Source: Steromphala cineraria (Eukaryota > Mollusca > Gastropoda > Trochida > Trochidae). From it: 64,000 bases of DNA. The notes under the pieces are model-generated. The model ran no database searches. It worked only from the letters and a program-made list of their open reading frames with translations, and was not told the DNA's origin. Positions within the stretch are counted from its first letter, which is position 1, and each line of letters starts with the position of its first letter. Below are positions 33,266 through 44,819 of the stretch, piece after piece. Location of the stretch: NCBI GenBank assembly GCA_916613615.1, contig OU744724.1, positions 20,508,171 through 20,572,170 on the forward strand. Reading direction: 5' to 3'. Both the position numbers and the translations under genes were made by a program.

Positions 33266-36218
33266 GTTACTGACCGTGGGTAATCAGTGGGGCCTGTCTG
33301 GTAGGGACAACATCTCCTCCTGTTATGGCTTCTCCATGGGGAAATCTCTCTCCACTTATCAAGGCTGATAATGGCTGCCATAAATATGATGAAATAATTG
33401 CACCGAGACGTGTTTGGAATCCCCGCTTTATGTCAGCAAATACTTGGTAATAGATGTGAAAACTTGACTTTGAGATATTTTGTTAAATGTTTTGATTTTA
33501 ACATACATAGGAAATGAAGATGATGAATTTATAAAGATTTAGTTCAGAACAAATATTCTAAAGTTGCAGTAGCACAAATAACTATTACAGAGAGAAAACA
33601 CTCCTGAAACCAAATGTTAGACTAAATTTCAGTCTCTGAAATGAAAATACATGTTAAATGCAGCTTTCTTCTTCAGCCTGAAACTGCAGAGAGCTAGACT
33701 TGCTTCAATAATATAGACTTGTGTGGGTCTTTAAAGATATTTTGTTTCAGGTCCTGTTAGACAGACTAACCAAATGTGAAGTTTTGTAAGAATTCAAAAA
33801 AATAATTTCCAATAACATAGCTTACTTTTTGGTGCATAACTTGGCTCTTTCAAGTAATAAACTACCGATAGTTAAAATCAATGAAAATGATTTTGCAATA
33901 TTATTTTTTTAATGATTTTTAAATGTTTTTGGTTTGGGAATTACCATTTCATCTAAAAATGATATCATTCATTAAATATATGACTGTAAATTTACTAAAT
34001 TATGCTCTTCTTGTCTTGTGCAAGAACATTTGTTAAAATGTACATTTGAGTGAAATCTTTTAGACAGCAAATAATTGGCCGTTTCATCTCAAATGTGTTT
34101 TCCATGGAAATTATCCAATTAGTTGGAAATTTAATATTATCAGTTTCAATTATGTCCCTTGGTCCTTGTTTCATTTAAAACACATGTGGCTCAGCCATGT
34201 GTTGACTGTATGATTTAATTGTCCCATATGGAGAGATGGCCACAGACCACAATTATTTTACAGTAGTTTTATCATCATTGTCTTTCTAATACAGCCTTTT
34301 CCCTATATTTGGTTGGGCGTTCAACTTTTGCACATTGACCACTTTTCAGTAAAAAAATGAGCACACCTTTTGCGGCAGCGAAGGCCGGTAGAGAGTGTCA
34401 ACAAATATGACCCCTTCGTCAAGGCCGTTCAGCATGACATGACCTTCAACTTGGGGTCACTTTGCCTGCTCACACCAACACTTTAACAGTAATTCCAAGA
34501 CCCAGAAAAATTTACACACATACTAGAGAGTCAGACCTTTCATTTGCACCATCACATGTCACAATAAAGTGTCTGGAAGTATTTTTTATAAATTATCCAC
34601 TAGGGACTACTTTGTCTCTGAATTGCTTCCGGGTTGAGGTAAAAGTTAGTCTATGTAATTGTGGGCTGTGTCCAGATACAGCACAGAGACCTTGTTCCTG
34701 AAGAGGTAAATGAGGGGAGATAACTCTAGGAGCTGAGATCTATGGGTGATTGAACATGTTTGCAAGGTGTGTGGTCAGGGCTTGTTGCCTTGGTCGAGCT
34801 GGAGTCAATTGCAGCAACTTTAGATAATGTAAAACATATCTATTAATGGATTTAAAACTCCTTTCATTTAGGGTATGAATTCAGATGAAATTTTTCTATC
34901 ATCAGTTGTTTTTTTGACAAATTATATATAATGTTATAAAAGTTCCTATTGTTTGTTTGAAGACTAAATGAATTTCTTTTTTTTGTAAAACAATTGGATT
35001 TCATGGATTTTGATATTTTATGATATGAGTTTTTTTTTAAACAATGTAGAAATATATTATTATTTCAAAAAAAAGAATTGAAGCTACTTTAATAACTAAA
35101 AAAATTTTTATAAGCACAGAAAATAGAGAACAATTCCAAACAGATCTAGATTTTTTTCTGGTGTAAATAAAGGTAAGATTTGGTAGCAGTGAGGTGCCCT
35201 CTCCCTATGTTTATTTATGCAACGTAGTTCTGTTCACAGACTTGTTCTGTACTGTTTACTGGTGGAGGGCTACCAGCCCGTTCTTACAACAACATGTTCC
35301 TCAAACAAAACCTGCCTGCCCAGCCACTTTACACATGTATACTGTATACACTAGTTTGTGTTACCTGCATTTGATTAGGTCAAAGGTCAACTAAGGTCAA
35401 GGGTTAAATATGAAATTATGTTGTTGGTTGTTTTAGCAAAGAAAATGTGTTATCATTTCAAAATATATTTTTTGATCAGAAGATAATTATGAATAGTGAA
35501 GTTGTATATCAAAACTTTAGTAACAAAATATGAAGAATTTTCATCTTAATTAATTTTGACAATTAATATCTTAATGAATACTGAGACCATATTTGTATGT
35601 ACTTGACATCATCTGAAAATTTTTGAATAAGATTTTAATGTTATGATAGGTTAAATGTTATGTCTCTTACTCAATGAAGATAAACACATAAATAGATAAA
35701 AATATTAAAACATAAACACTAAATATGATCATTTTCTAATATTTTATAAAATTCTGTAACCAAACATCAGTTTATTATCTGATTGTCTATCCACCTTTTA
35801 GTTGCAATTCCTGCATGTCTCTCTCCAGCATGTTTACAGTTGGTCGTATCATCACTGACACTATGTTGATGAGACATAATGAGCATGTGATAATGGACGC
35901 TGGATTTCGGTTAACTGTCACAGCCTCATTTCCATCTCAACATTTATCGTATGCCTGGAGGATAAGGATGAAGGAAATCCCTTTATGGTCAAGTAAATGA
36001 TTGTTATTATGTCCAAGCTAGTGGTTAACTGCAAGTGAGTGGCAGAGATTTAAATGGGGACTTTTATGGTTTGTATTTAGCCTCAACAGTATAGAATACA
36101 GTTTGTTGATTTAGACTAACATTTCATCTCAGAAGTATTATTTTTCCATATTGACAACATCTTTTAACAATTCATGTATTGTAGCAAAATAGAACCCAGA
36201 AGATGCTTTAACTTTATA
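33266..36218. other. Unremarkable intronic stretch
   Basis: AT-rich. The 34,350-34,720 patch is less AT-rich but has no coding block or splice-bounded frame that I can support. Confidence 0.5.
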
Positions 36219-36311
36219 TAGCTCAGCGATCTAGACTTGCTATACTTTTCTAGACTGGGTTGGTCATCAGTTGAATACTTTTGCTATAGGGTCTGGATGA
36301 CAGACTACTTT
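36219..36311 (-). repeat. Dispersed repeat, copy 1 of an inverted pair
   Basis: Its reverse complement matches 38032-38124 over about 90 bp. Shared blocks are TAGTCTGTCAT, AGACCCTA, TGATGACCAACC, AGTCTAGAAAAGTAT and GCAAGTCTAGATCGCT. Confidence 0.78.
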
Positions 36312-38031
36312 TGATATAGAAAAGCTTACAACATGTTCATGGTAATTATTATAAAATACTATGTATGTCAATCTTTGTAAAAAATGATGGTTTAAGATTT
36401 TTGTAAAACTTCATTTGTTTTACAAATTATGATATGGCATGATTAAAGCATTGATGTAAACAGAAATTATATAGAAAAGTGGAAGGTTTATCTTTGCTCT
36501 GCTTGGACATCTTTGAAATAGGTAGGGACATTTATGCAATTTACTATGCCAATAGGCTCTTTTAAGGTTATAACTATATTTAAATTTAAAAAAAAATTGT
36601 TTATCACTTTATTCATTCTTTTCATGCATATACATATTCAAACATGCAAGATAATATGCACCTTAAACATAAGCAACAAGGTATTTAACATAACATTAAA
36701 TTGTAGAATGGACAGGGTATGTTTTCTCAGATAAGAAGAAAGTTTGTAACAATTTACAAAGTAATACTCTTCTGATGTGCTTAATTTCAAGAATGAGTGT
36801 TAGAAATGATTCTTTAAATTTCTCGTTCGGTGCAGATCACCTAGAAAAAATTGTGACCAGAATTGATAAATTTTGATGAAAAAATAATAATTTGCACAAT
36901 GATTTAATACATTATAACTGTATTAAAGGGCTGATGGTAAGCTAGCTTGAAATTAGATTCTCATGAAAGGTAATTAGATATTTTGAAAGTATAAATCTTC
37001 TTCCGGGGAAAATTTCTAAAAAGTGTTCAGTGACAGGAAGGGTGTTTCTGTCTGCTGGCATTTCTATTTGCAGCTGCACACATAGACTTCCTCTCACTCC
37101 CTCAGTTAATCTTAACATATCTTCAAAAGTTCATTTTAAAAAATATAGATTTACTTGAGAACATACAGCAAGAGAGTTGTTTTGAAGAAGCATTGTGTAT
37201 TTTGAAGAACGTTTAGTTTTTGCATTATTGAAATTTCAATGTGTGACATAATCTTTTTTAAAAGGATGTTATGTCTTTCACCTCTTTAGTTATAACAGAG
37301 TTGTCCAAATATATTCTATGGCCATGGTCTGTAGTCTTCCCAATATCTTAGGACCCGTCCCAATTCTTTTAAAATAAGTATTCTTGGACTTACACCACTA
37401 CCGTAATCGACAAATTTGAACATGGGTTGCACGGAAAGAACAATAATGAGAATGTGAAAACAAATTGTGGGGCAAGTTTATTTCATAAATATGTCACAAA
37501 TTTCTCTGACTGCATAAGATTATTTTCTTTCTATGGAGAAACTCAATTTGATAAATCTCCAACTCTGTAAGATCTATATTATTACCAAGATGAAATTGAG
37601 TAAAAATAGTATCAAGTGTTATATAAACATCTTGTAAAACTGTCGTTGAAATATTTACCATTTGCCTTCACCTCATTAGACATCCATCTCATTATTGACA
37701 CCTCTTTTAAGTGATGTCATACCCATGTATTTATATGTTTATTTAGACACCAAATTAGACTTAACACGATTTCTAAACACTTCTCAAACTATCTGGCATA
37801 TTGATGATACAAGAAGCCATTCATATGGCATCGGCTTCCTCAGACACGTTACCTTGAAGTGATACTCACAGCTCCAAACTGACCGAGGCCTCTTCTGTTT
37901 ACATTTAGCTTCGTAATTGAGTTTCTAACGGCCATAAGGCCTGAAAGTAAGCGTATTCTCTATCAATATGAACATCGGAAGGAAATTCTGTAGTTGTGAT
38001 GTTGATTGAACACTTGTATGTTGAATCTGTC

Positions 38032-38124
38032 AAGTAGTCTGTCATCTAGACCCTAAAACAAAAATATCTAATTGATGACCAACCAAGTCTAGAAAAGTAT
38101 GGCAAGTCTAGATCGCTCAGTTTT
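38032..38124 (+). repeat. Dispersed repeat, copy 2 of an inverted pair
   Basis: See 36219-36311. Partial copies also occur at about 26560-26585 and 27115-27165. Confidence 0.78.
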
Positions 38125-39924
38125 AAGATAAGGCAGCTTCTGGGCTCCATTTTGTTATAATACATGATTAGTTTAAAAATATTGTCAATATTGAAAAAAA
38201 ACCTTCTGAGACTAAATGTTAGTCTATCTGAAAACCAGTCTGTCATTTATGGAGATGGTAATTTTAATGGTTTTTTTCATCAGAGTGATAGAATTGGAAC
38301 CTTGATTAATTAGGCTGTTTTGAATTATTTCACTTTTATGAAGTCTTTTCACTACATTTAGATTAATGATGTTCCTTATTTTTTATGATATTTCTTTGTC
38401 CGACTGATTGCGAAAAAACTATGCCCAATTCTTTTCACATGCCACTGGGATGAGGAAGCTATCAAAAGTGATGCAAGAACAATGTTATCATGTTAAAACA
38501 CTTTTGTATTCATAGTTTTTACTGTCTTTAGCTGATATGTTTTCAGTTTTACAGATTCCTCTCTTAAATTTAAGTTTTCCCATGGAAAAACAAGGACATG
38601 AATACAAAGCTAAAAAAAGGAACTAGGCCAAGAATGTCATGCCGACTGAATTTCAGTCTCTGAAACTTTTAGAAACATAAAATTTGTATTTCTTTATAAA
38701 AAAGGAAGACACCCTCAGAAACATTTTATTTAAGTATTATTTTGTAAGAATTGGGTTAATCTCTTGGTGAGGAGTATTTAGCTGTTAAGTGTAGGGAACT
38801 TTGATAGTTTGGTGACTGTGCTGAGTCTGTGACACTTGAGATGGATGGGGCTGTAATCTCATCTGTAGCTCTGTGAGGGTTCCTGGCACACTGGGACAAC
38901 ATGACAAACACATGGCGGCACCAGTCTCAGACTGTGTGTTAACAGCCAATATCCACCATCCTCTACTGATATCCACCCTCTGTATCCAACAGCTATGTTG
39001 ATATGCCGATTCATGGACTAAGTGCAAGGTTTACTGCTGGAATGTGCCTGGAATTGGTTCATGATTCTAATGCAATGATAGTGTTTGTATTTTGAGATTA
39101 GTGTGTCAGAAATGTGGAAACTGGATACTTCGGATAGAATTGGAATAAGATATTTGGAAAAGGTAAGGTTTTTGTGTGTACAAGCATTTGATAAATGAAA
39201 GATTTTGAGAATTTAAAATGAAATAACCTTTAATCAATCTGATTCCATCAGCATCTTCTTCTAGACAAATTAGGATGAACTTTTTACTCAAAATGTCAGC
39301 TTAGTGAAATGTGGTCTTGCATATTACAACACAGGAAAGAAAGCTTCTGTTCTTTTACCAGAACCTGTTATCAAACCATGGAATCTTTTTTCAAATTGCT
39401 CTGACAGCATAACCAAGTTACAGATTTCCTGCAACTTTGGTACCGAAGGCTATAATTTCTGCTGATGTCAGCAGTTTTCTTGCAGTATCTCCCTCCAAGG
39501 TGCAACACCTCATATCTATTTAGAGTCCGAGAGAGGGTCAATCAATATCGGAAACACTCTGGACCCCTGCAGGGATTCTTGCACTTAAAGAGCCACTTTG
39601 TGAGTTGATGGATTCACATAAGCCAATCTTTATCAATGGTGTCATTTGATCAAAATGTACCGACTGTTGTGAGAAGTATCATACAAGAATAAGTCAGTTT
39701 TGTACAGTTTAAAAATTAAAGCATGTAGGTGCGATTTTAATAAAAAATGGACAGTGACACTTGTCAAAAATAATTTTGGAGGACTTTACAAAACTAGAGA
39801 GATGGACTGTTTGTTAGGATATCTTGTATTGACTTCATATTCTGTATTCATTCTGATTGGGAAGGCTTATTTCATGATATCAGCCTTGCTATATTGATCT
39901 CAAATGATTCCTTTGAGCTTGTTA
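38125..39924. other. Unremarkable intronic stretch
   Basis: AT-rich. The frame opposite 38785-39027 has no recognisable domain. I see nothing else up to the Merlin left flank. Confidence 0.5.
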
Positions 39925-39932
39925 GAAATCAT
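39925..39932. repeat. Merlin target site duplication, left
   Basis: GAAATCAT, identical to 42477-42484 on the other side of the element. Confidence 0.85.
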
Positions 39933-39979
39933 GGAGCACCTTTAGAATCCCTCACCAAATAAACCGGAAGTGTGTAAAA

Positions 39980-40053
39980 GCACGCGCCGAAGGCGCGTGC
40001 TTACTGCCTTCGGCAGTTCACGTGCCTACGGCACGTGTAGCGCCGAAGGCGCT
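39980..40053. repeat. Row of four stem-loops with GCC-NNN-GGC cores
   Basis: Four palindromes follow one another: 39980-40000 (9-bp stem, loop GAA), 40004-40016 (5-bp stem, loop TTC), 40019-40037 (8-bp stem, loop TAC) and 40039-40053 (6-bp stem, loop GAA). Every stem closes with GCC and GGC around a 3-nt loop. A TATATATATAAG stretch follows directly. They lie 20 bp inside the left TIR of the Merlin element, upstream of the transposase promoter. Confidence 0.85.
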
Positions 40054-40264
40054 ATATATATAAGAGACATTCCGTAATTTCAGTGATTTCCGTAAGGAGA
40101 CATTTTAGGCGAAAATAGAGGTCAGTTTCGTATCGGCAAGCAAAAGTTTAATTTAAAACTTCGTCTGAAAGACGATAGTTTTAAACACGAATTTTAAAAT
40201 CACTTCAAAACATCATTACCTTTGCCTGCAATCGAGGGGAAATCCTTAAACCGTTCCTCGTCGC

Positions 40265-40366
40265 TGATTGGTCAATTCATATACTCGCGTGTCGATTGTT
40301 ACATCACTTCCCGGCACGCTCTCAATTACGTCATGTCGTCATAGTGATGGGCAACTTGTGACGTAA
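40265..40366 (+). promoter_or_regulatory. Candidate transposase promoter (CCAAT-type box and inverted CRE pair)
   Basis: GATTGGTC (an inverted CCAAT box, near 40266) is followed by TTACGTCA (40326-40333) and its reverse complement TGACGTAA (40359-40366), 79 bp before the transposase ATG. These are CREB/ATF-type sites. Function is inferred from position. Confidence 0.5.
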
Positions 40367-40444
40367 GATTTGTTTGTAAACAGACGACACTTTTAGCTTG
40401 ACTCTCAAGATAACAAGTTGTAAATTTTGTGCTTTTGAGTCGCT

Positions 40445-41608
40445 ATGGCCGGATTAGATGATTCTTTGGAGGATTTCGTTGTGGAGAGTCGTGTGTGGCG
40501 TACGGGACCGTTGTTTGACAACGTTGAGCCAGAGAGGAGGAACAAAAAGAGGAAAGTGCCAGCAGATTTAGGAAAGCAGACGGAGCGTCTCCCATCGCTA
40601 CCTGATTGTACCTCGACTCCCTGGGTAAGTTCGTATGGGCGGGATTCTAAGGTTTCTTCTCGTGCTATTACTTTCGAGTGGCTCCTTTTTAATGTATTTG
40701 TAACGATTCGCGCTACGCTTGCGTGGTGTATGAATCGTGGGTTACTTCGTAACCATGCCACTTGTGAGAAGTGTCATAGTTCTATGACACTTTCTCAGGA
40801 TTTTGGGGTTAAGAAGAGTAGTGACGGCATTTATTGGATTTGTCGTAGGTCTGTTGATGGTGTTCGACACCAAATGTATAAATCAATTCGAGCTGGAAGT
40901 TGGTTTGCAAATGGTAACATTTGCATGATGGAAAGCTTGAAGTTGATTTATCATTGGAGTCGGAATCGTACTCAAATGGACGCCCAGATTGAGTATGGTT
41001 TTTCATCATCAACAACCTGTGACTGGTACAATTTTTGTCGTGAGGTGTGTGATAAATCGGTACATGGTAAATTGGAAATGATAGGAGGACCAGGTGTAAT
41101 TGTTGAGATTGATGAGTCAAAGTTTGGTAAGCGAAAGTACCATAGAGGTCATGTTGTCGAAGGCCAGTGGGTGTTTGGTGGTGTTGAGAGAGAGGCAAGA
41201 CACAAGATTTTTATGGTACCAGTAGCAACTAGGGATACTGAAACTTTGATTCCATTAATCAAGAAATGGATTTTACCTGGTTCTGTTATCATTTCTGATT
41301 GCTGGAAACCTTATTATCGCTTAGATAACGATCCGGATTATACACACCTCACTGTCAATCACTCTGAAAACTTCAAAGATCCAAATACAGGTGCGCATAC
41401 AAATACAATTGAAGGGGCTTGGCTACATGCCAAACGCTTGATGAATAAGTATGGTACCGTGAAGGGGCTTTTTGAATCTTACCTGAACGAACACATCTGG
41501 AGAGTCAAGGTACAACATAGTGATGGGGATGTTTTTGATGCCTTCTTAAATGAAGTTGCACGCCAATTTCCTCTTTCCAATGTTCCAGGAAACATCCCTC
41601 TGCATTAA
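40445..41608 (+). CDS. Merlin-family transposase with ISXO2-like DDE domain (387 aa, intact)
   Basis: A single uninterrupted frame. Residues 31-37 (RRNKKRK) look like a nuclear localisation signal. Residues 75-105 (WLLFNVFVTIRATLAWCMNR...GLL) match the N-terminal helix typical of this family. C107-x2-C110 with C133 resembles a zinc ribbon. The stretch around IRAGSWF (148-154) and LKLIYHWS (165-172) is the usual family signature. The catalytic core follows: IVEIDESKFGKRK with D223, GSVIISDCWKPYY with D285, and HTNTIEGAW with N320/E323. These are the expected acidic residues of the IS1595/ISXO2-like DDE fold. No frameshift or stop interrupts it, so it may still be active. The first ATG is used because the family-typical region begins downstream of it and the flanking TIRs enclose it. 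Confidence 0.92.
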   Translation: MAGLDDSLEDFVVESRVWRTGPLFDNVEPERRNKKRKVPADLGKQTERLPSLPDCTSTPWVSSYGRDSKVSSRAITFEWLLFNVFVTIRATLAWCMNRGLLRNHATCEKCHSSMTLSQDFGVKKSSDGIYWICRRSVDGVRHQMYKSIRAGSWFANGNICMMESLKLIYHWSRNRTQMDAQIEYGFSSSTTCDWYNFCREVCDKSVHGKLEMIGGPGVIVEIDESKFGKRKYHRGHVVEGQWVFGGVEREARHKIFMVPVATRDTETLIPLIKKWILPGSVIISDCWKPYYRLDNDPDYTHLTVNHSENFKDPNTGAHTNTIEGAWLHAKRLMNKYGTVKGLFESYLNEHIWRVKVQHSDGDVFDAFLNEVARQFPLSNVPGNIPLH

Positions 41609-41822
41609 CCCGCCCACCGACTTGAAACTCGACCATCCTTCGAACATCTACTAGGCCACGTTTGGTTTTCACCAAACATATTCATGCATGTTTTTGATGA
41701 GTAGTTTTTTTTTTTAAAATGCTCACAATAACATGTGTGTCATGTTTGGATGAATATCGTCGAGAGGGAAAGAAAGGATAACATTCAATCAAAATAAAAA
41801 GAAAGAAATAAAAAATCCCCTT

Positions 41823-41853
41823 CCCCTATTGAAAATAGGGGGGCAAGCCCCCC
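41823..41853. repeat. Two overlapping, mutually exclusive hairpins
   Basis: CCCCTATT-GAA-AATAGGGG (41823-41841) overlaps GGGGGGC-AA-GCCCCCC (41838-41853), sharing the G run, so only one can fold at a time. They lie 215 bp after the transposase stop. Confidence 0.7.
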
Positions 41854-41869
41854 TAAACCCCCTTATAAT

Positions 41870-42060
41870 CTTAAAGAATAAAAATCTAAAAATAAACAAA
41901 ACAAACGAAAAACAAACAAGAAAGGATTATAGGCCTAATCAAAACAAAAATATCAATAAAAATATCAACGAAAACAAAACAAAACAAACGAAAAAAAAAC
42001 AAACAAAATAAACGAAAGAAAATATAAAACAAAAAGAATTGAACAAAAACAAAAGAAAGT
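41870..42060. repeat. A-rich low-complexity tract (AAAC/AAAAC)n
   Basis: Irregular AAAC, AAAAC and AACGA units inside the 3' third of the Merlin element. The short open frames across it are only a product of composition. Confidence 0.75.
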
Positions 42061-42476
42061 ACTTTAAAATTGATATACATAAAACTTACCTTGAAGTAAT
42101 TTTTTATTGTTAAAAAATTCGGAAAATTGAATGCAACATGTCAAAACGACGCTGGGTCATGGGGGAAAACCCTCTTATGTCGATTGGATAACATTGAATC
42201 TGTGACGAAAGTCGTTTAAAAAAATATACAAAAGGGGCCCTTCTAAAGATAAGATGTTGCCTATTGTCGAATAATATCATTGATTGGAAATGTTCGGTAA
42301 TGTCAAACGACTTGTGAACGAAAGGGTAAACAACAATGGCGTCGTGAATGACAACTCTCGCTTCGATGAGAAATGACGTCTGCGCATGTCCGGTAGTATA
42401 AAAAATTTGAGAATGTTTTTAAAGATAATTTCCACGAGCCAAAATGGAATTTGGTGAGGGATTCTAAAGGTAGGCC

Positions 42477-42484
42477 GAAATCAT
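42477..42484. repeat. Merlin target site duplication, right
   Basis: GAAATCAT, identical to 39925-39932. Confidence 0.85.
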
Positions 42485-42625
42485 TGAAGGTTTGTTTGTC
42501 ATTTGTCAAAACATCTTCGACAATGGGTCATTTTCAGGCTTTGAAAATATTTCTGAATTTTAAATGAGCCATTTCACTTATATCAGAAGCAAACTTGAAT
42601 TGGGCCATATTTTCATCTCTGCCAG

Positions 42626-42943
42626 GGGACGGGATATCGCAGTGGTTAGTGCGTTTTGCTCTGGAACAGGAGGTCCGTGGTTCGAATCCTGCCAGGGGCT
42701 TGCCAACTTTGTCTGCAGTAGAGAACTGTTCTACACACAGTCAGGTTTGGGTGCAATACTACACTGAATTTTAGCGCAGTACCACCCATGGTTTGCTAGT
42801 TCCAGCCGATGCTTGCAGGTTTCACCCCAATGCATAGCCACAATGGTGTTGCGGGCTTTCTCCCTGCAGTAATACTAGCAGCCGTGATATAAGTAAATAC
42901 TCTTGAAAGCGGTGCTAAACACCAGATCACCTCACCTCATCCC
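42626..42943 (+). mobile_element. tRNA-derived SINE
   Basis: The head resembles a tRNA gene, with an A-box-like TATCGCAGTGGTTAGTGCG and a perfect B box GGTTCGAATCC (42679-42689). A non-tRNA body follows, and a 3' tail GCGGTGCTAAACACCAGATC, close to the GTTAAACACCA tails common in mollusc SINEs. It sits 140 bp past the Merlin element. Confidence 0.68.
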
Positions 42944-44819
42944 TGCCGTTGCCAAACCTTGTGCAAAGTGTTTTGACAAAGGCATCCATACAGAAGAAGC
43001 AGAACAAATATGTCTAGCATACCTGTGTGATAGGCTCTCAGAATCACCGAGTCAGGTTACAGGAGGGAAAGAGCAGCAATGCAACCTGGGAAATACCTGT
43101 CATACTCGGAGGGATTCGTCTCACCTGACTCTCAGCACCTGTTTAATTAGAAGTTCTAAATCATAACGAAGGATAAATTTGTCCTTGTCGTAAGTGATGC
43201 AATGTTTTTCCTGTTCTCAGGTTTCTATATAACACAGGGTGTAACGTAATTTCGTAAAACATTGGCACCCAACCAGGAGGAATCATTGTGAAGAAATTAT
43301 TTTGCTAATGTTAACAAAATAAACTTCTTTTTTATATATTTGGTTTGAAGACAAAACATATGAAGACGTTACATTCTAAATGTAGTTCAAAAATGGATAT
43401 AACAACAATTTTTGGCATAGAATCATATATCATTTCTGAATTGTTCAAAGTTTAAAACTTAATTCAGTCACATCTCAGTATGGAACTATATTTTTGTATT
43501 TTCAAAATTATCCCCGATGATCACACTAGACAATGAAGATTATTTCAAAGAAACCTTCATCTCCGAACTGGACCAAAATGTCTACAGGATATACCATAAA
43601 AGTGCTTCCCGACCTTCCGCCCCTTTCCTTTGTTGTCACAGAAGACCTAAAACAGTCTGGAGCGCTTCACAGCATGTAAATGTGAATCAAAGCAATAGAT
43701 CTTCCGTTCCATCAACTTCCTCCTCTCTGGTCCAGCCAAGTCAAATCAATTCCAATTCTCAAGTCTGTTGTATATAGATCTCCATCTTGGGGAACCACAT
43801 CTCCCAGACTTTATTTCATGCTTCCGTGGTTTGCTCTTTTGCTCTGATGCAATCTTGTGCATGATGTCAGAAAATGGAGGTTTCCTGTGTAACTCTCTGT
43901 CTTATTTCATTACGTGAAGTAATAAAGTTTGACATGCAATGATGAGAATGTTTCAGATAAATGATTATATTAGAAATTGTCTTTGATTTTGGGAACAAAT
44001 GCAACAGTAATATTTCTGGAGGGTTTTTCAATGCTCATGCAACCCTTTCATCATTCTATTAAAGACGTAGCCGTATTTGTTTCTGGTTTCTTAGGGGGAA
44101 AACGTTAATGCTTTTGTTATTGAAGTGTAAAAAAGAAATTAGCTCCAAACATGTCAAAAGCTATTTTTTAAACAATGTAAGTGATTTACTTGTAAGAAAA
44201 AGAAATTATAACAAAAGAAAGTCTAATGCTTTCTCATGAAATAATAAATGAAATGGAGTCAGAGTATGATGATTTTGTCTAAAAAAAGAAGTTCTAATAA
44301 GAGACACATCTCAGTCACAAAAACAAACCATTTTTCTTCCAAAGCTAGAATAAGGGAATGTGACTAGAACAAAGCTAAAGTTCCAGTCATTATCAGTTAG
44401 TAATTAATCAGTTCAGATAAGGATGGATTCATTGTTCACAGACCATTATGGTTGTCATTGTACTAGATAAGAAAGCAATAAAATAAACATAGCTTGAATC
44501 TGAAAATCTATAAGACATGCAATTGATACTTTTCACTTGCTTATTTGGTTGTGAGAGATTGTTTTGATAACTTGGAGAGGAATTGTTTATGTTCCGTGCT
44601 CTTAATGAATTATCATTGACTTTCAGATTGTTGTTGAAATGGCATCAAATTCTGAAAAACAATGAATGCTTTTAAGTTAGGTGTGTTAATCAAATTTAAA
44701 TTACACACTGTGTATCATCTATGGAAATCAATTTTGTTCTTATTGATAAGTTGGTTAACCGGTTATTCTTTTTCAAAGAAAACATCAACAAAAATTCAGT
44801 ATATAAAAGAATGAAAAAG
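42944..44819. other. Unremarkable intronic stretch
   Basis: No coding block. The region near 42,950-43,170 directly follows the SINE tail and has no recognisable identity. Confidence 0.5.

Larger units (their letters stand above)
39933..42476 (+). mobile_element. Complete Merlin-type DNA transposon (2,544 bp)
   Basis: An 8-bp direct repeat GAAATCAT flanks the element (39925-39932 and 42477-42484). The ends are inverted repeats: a perfect 23-bp match (39938-39960 against 42449-42471 reversed), preceded by five terminal bases that agree only in the first two (GGAGC and GGCCT). Eight- to nine-bp target duplications and GG-starting termini fit the Merlin/IS1016 superfamily, and the encoded transposase agrees. 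Inside are a stem-loop cluster, a promoter-like CRE pair, one intact transposase frame, and an A-rich 3' third. It lies in the inferred large HEATR5 intron. Confidence 0.9.

Noticed and set aside
39980..40053. Stem-loops as bacterial-type terminators
   Set aside because: No T run follows the stems and the setting is a eukaryotic transposon.
40405..41198. Two ~120-130-aa frames opposite the transposase
   Set aside because: Shadows of the transposase coding strand.
41829..42080. Lys/Asn-rich and Phe-rich frames
   Set aside because: Produced by the A-rich tract.
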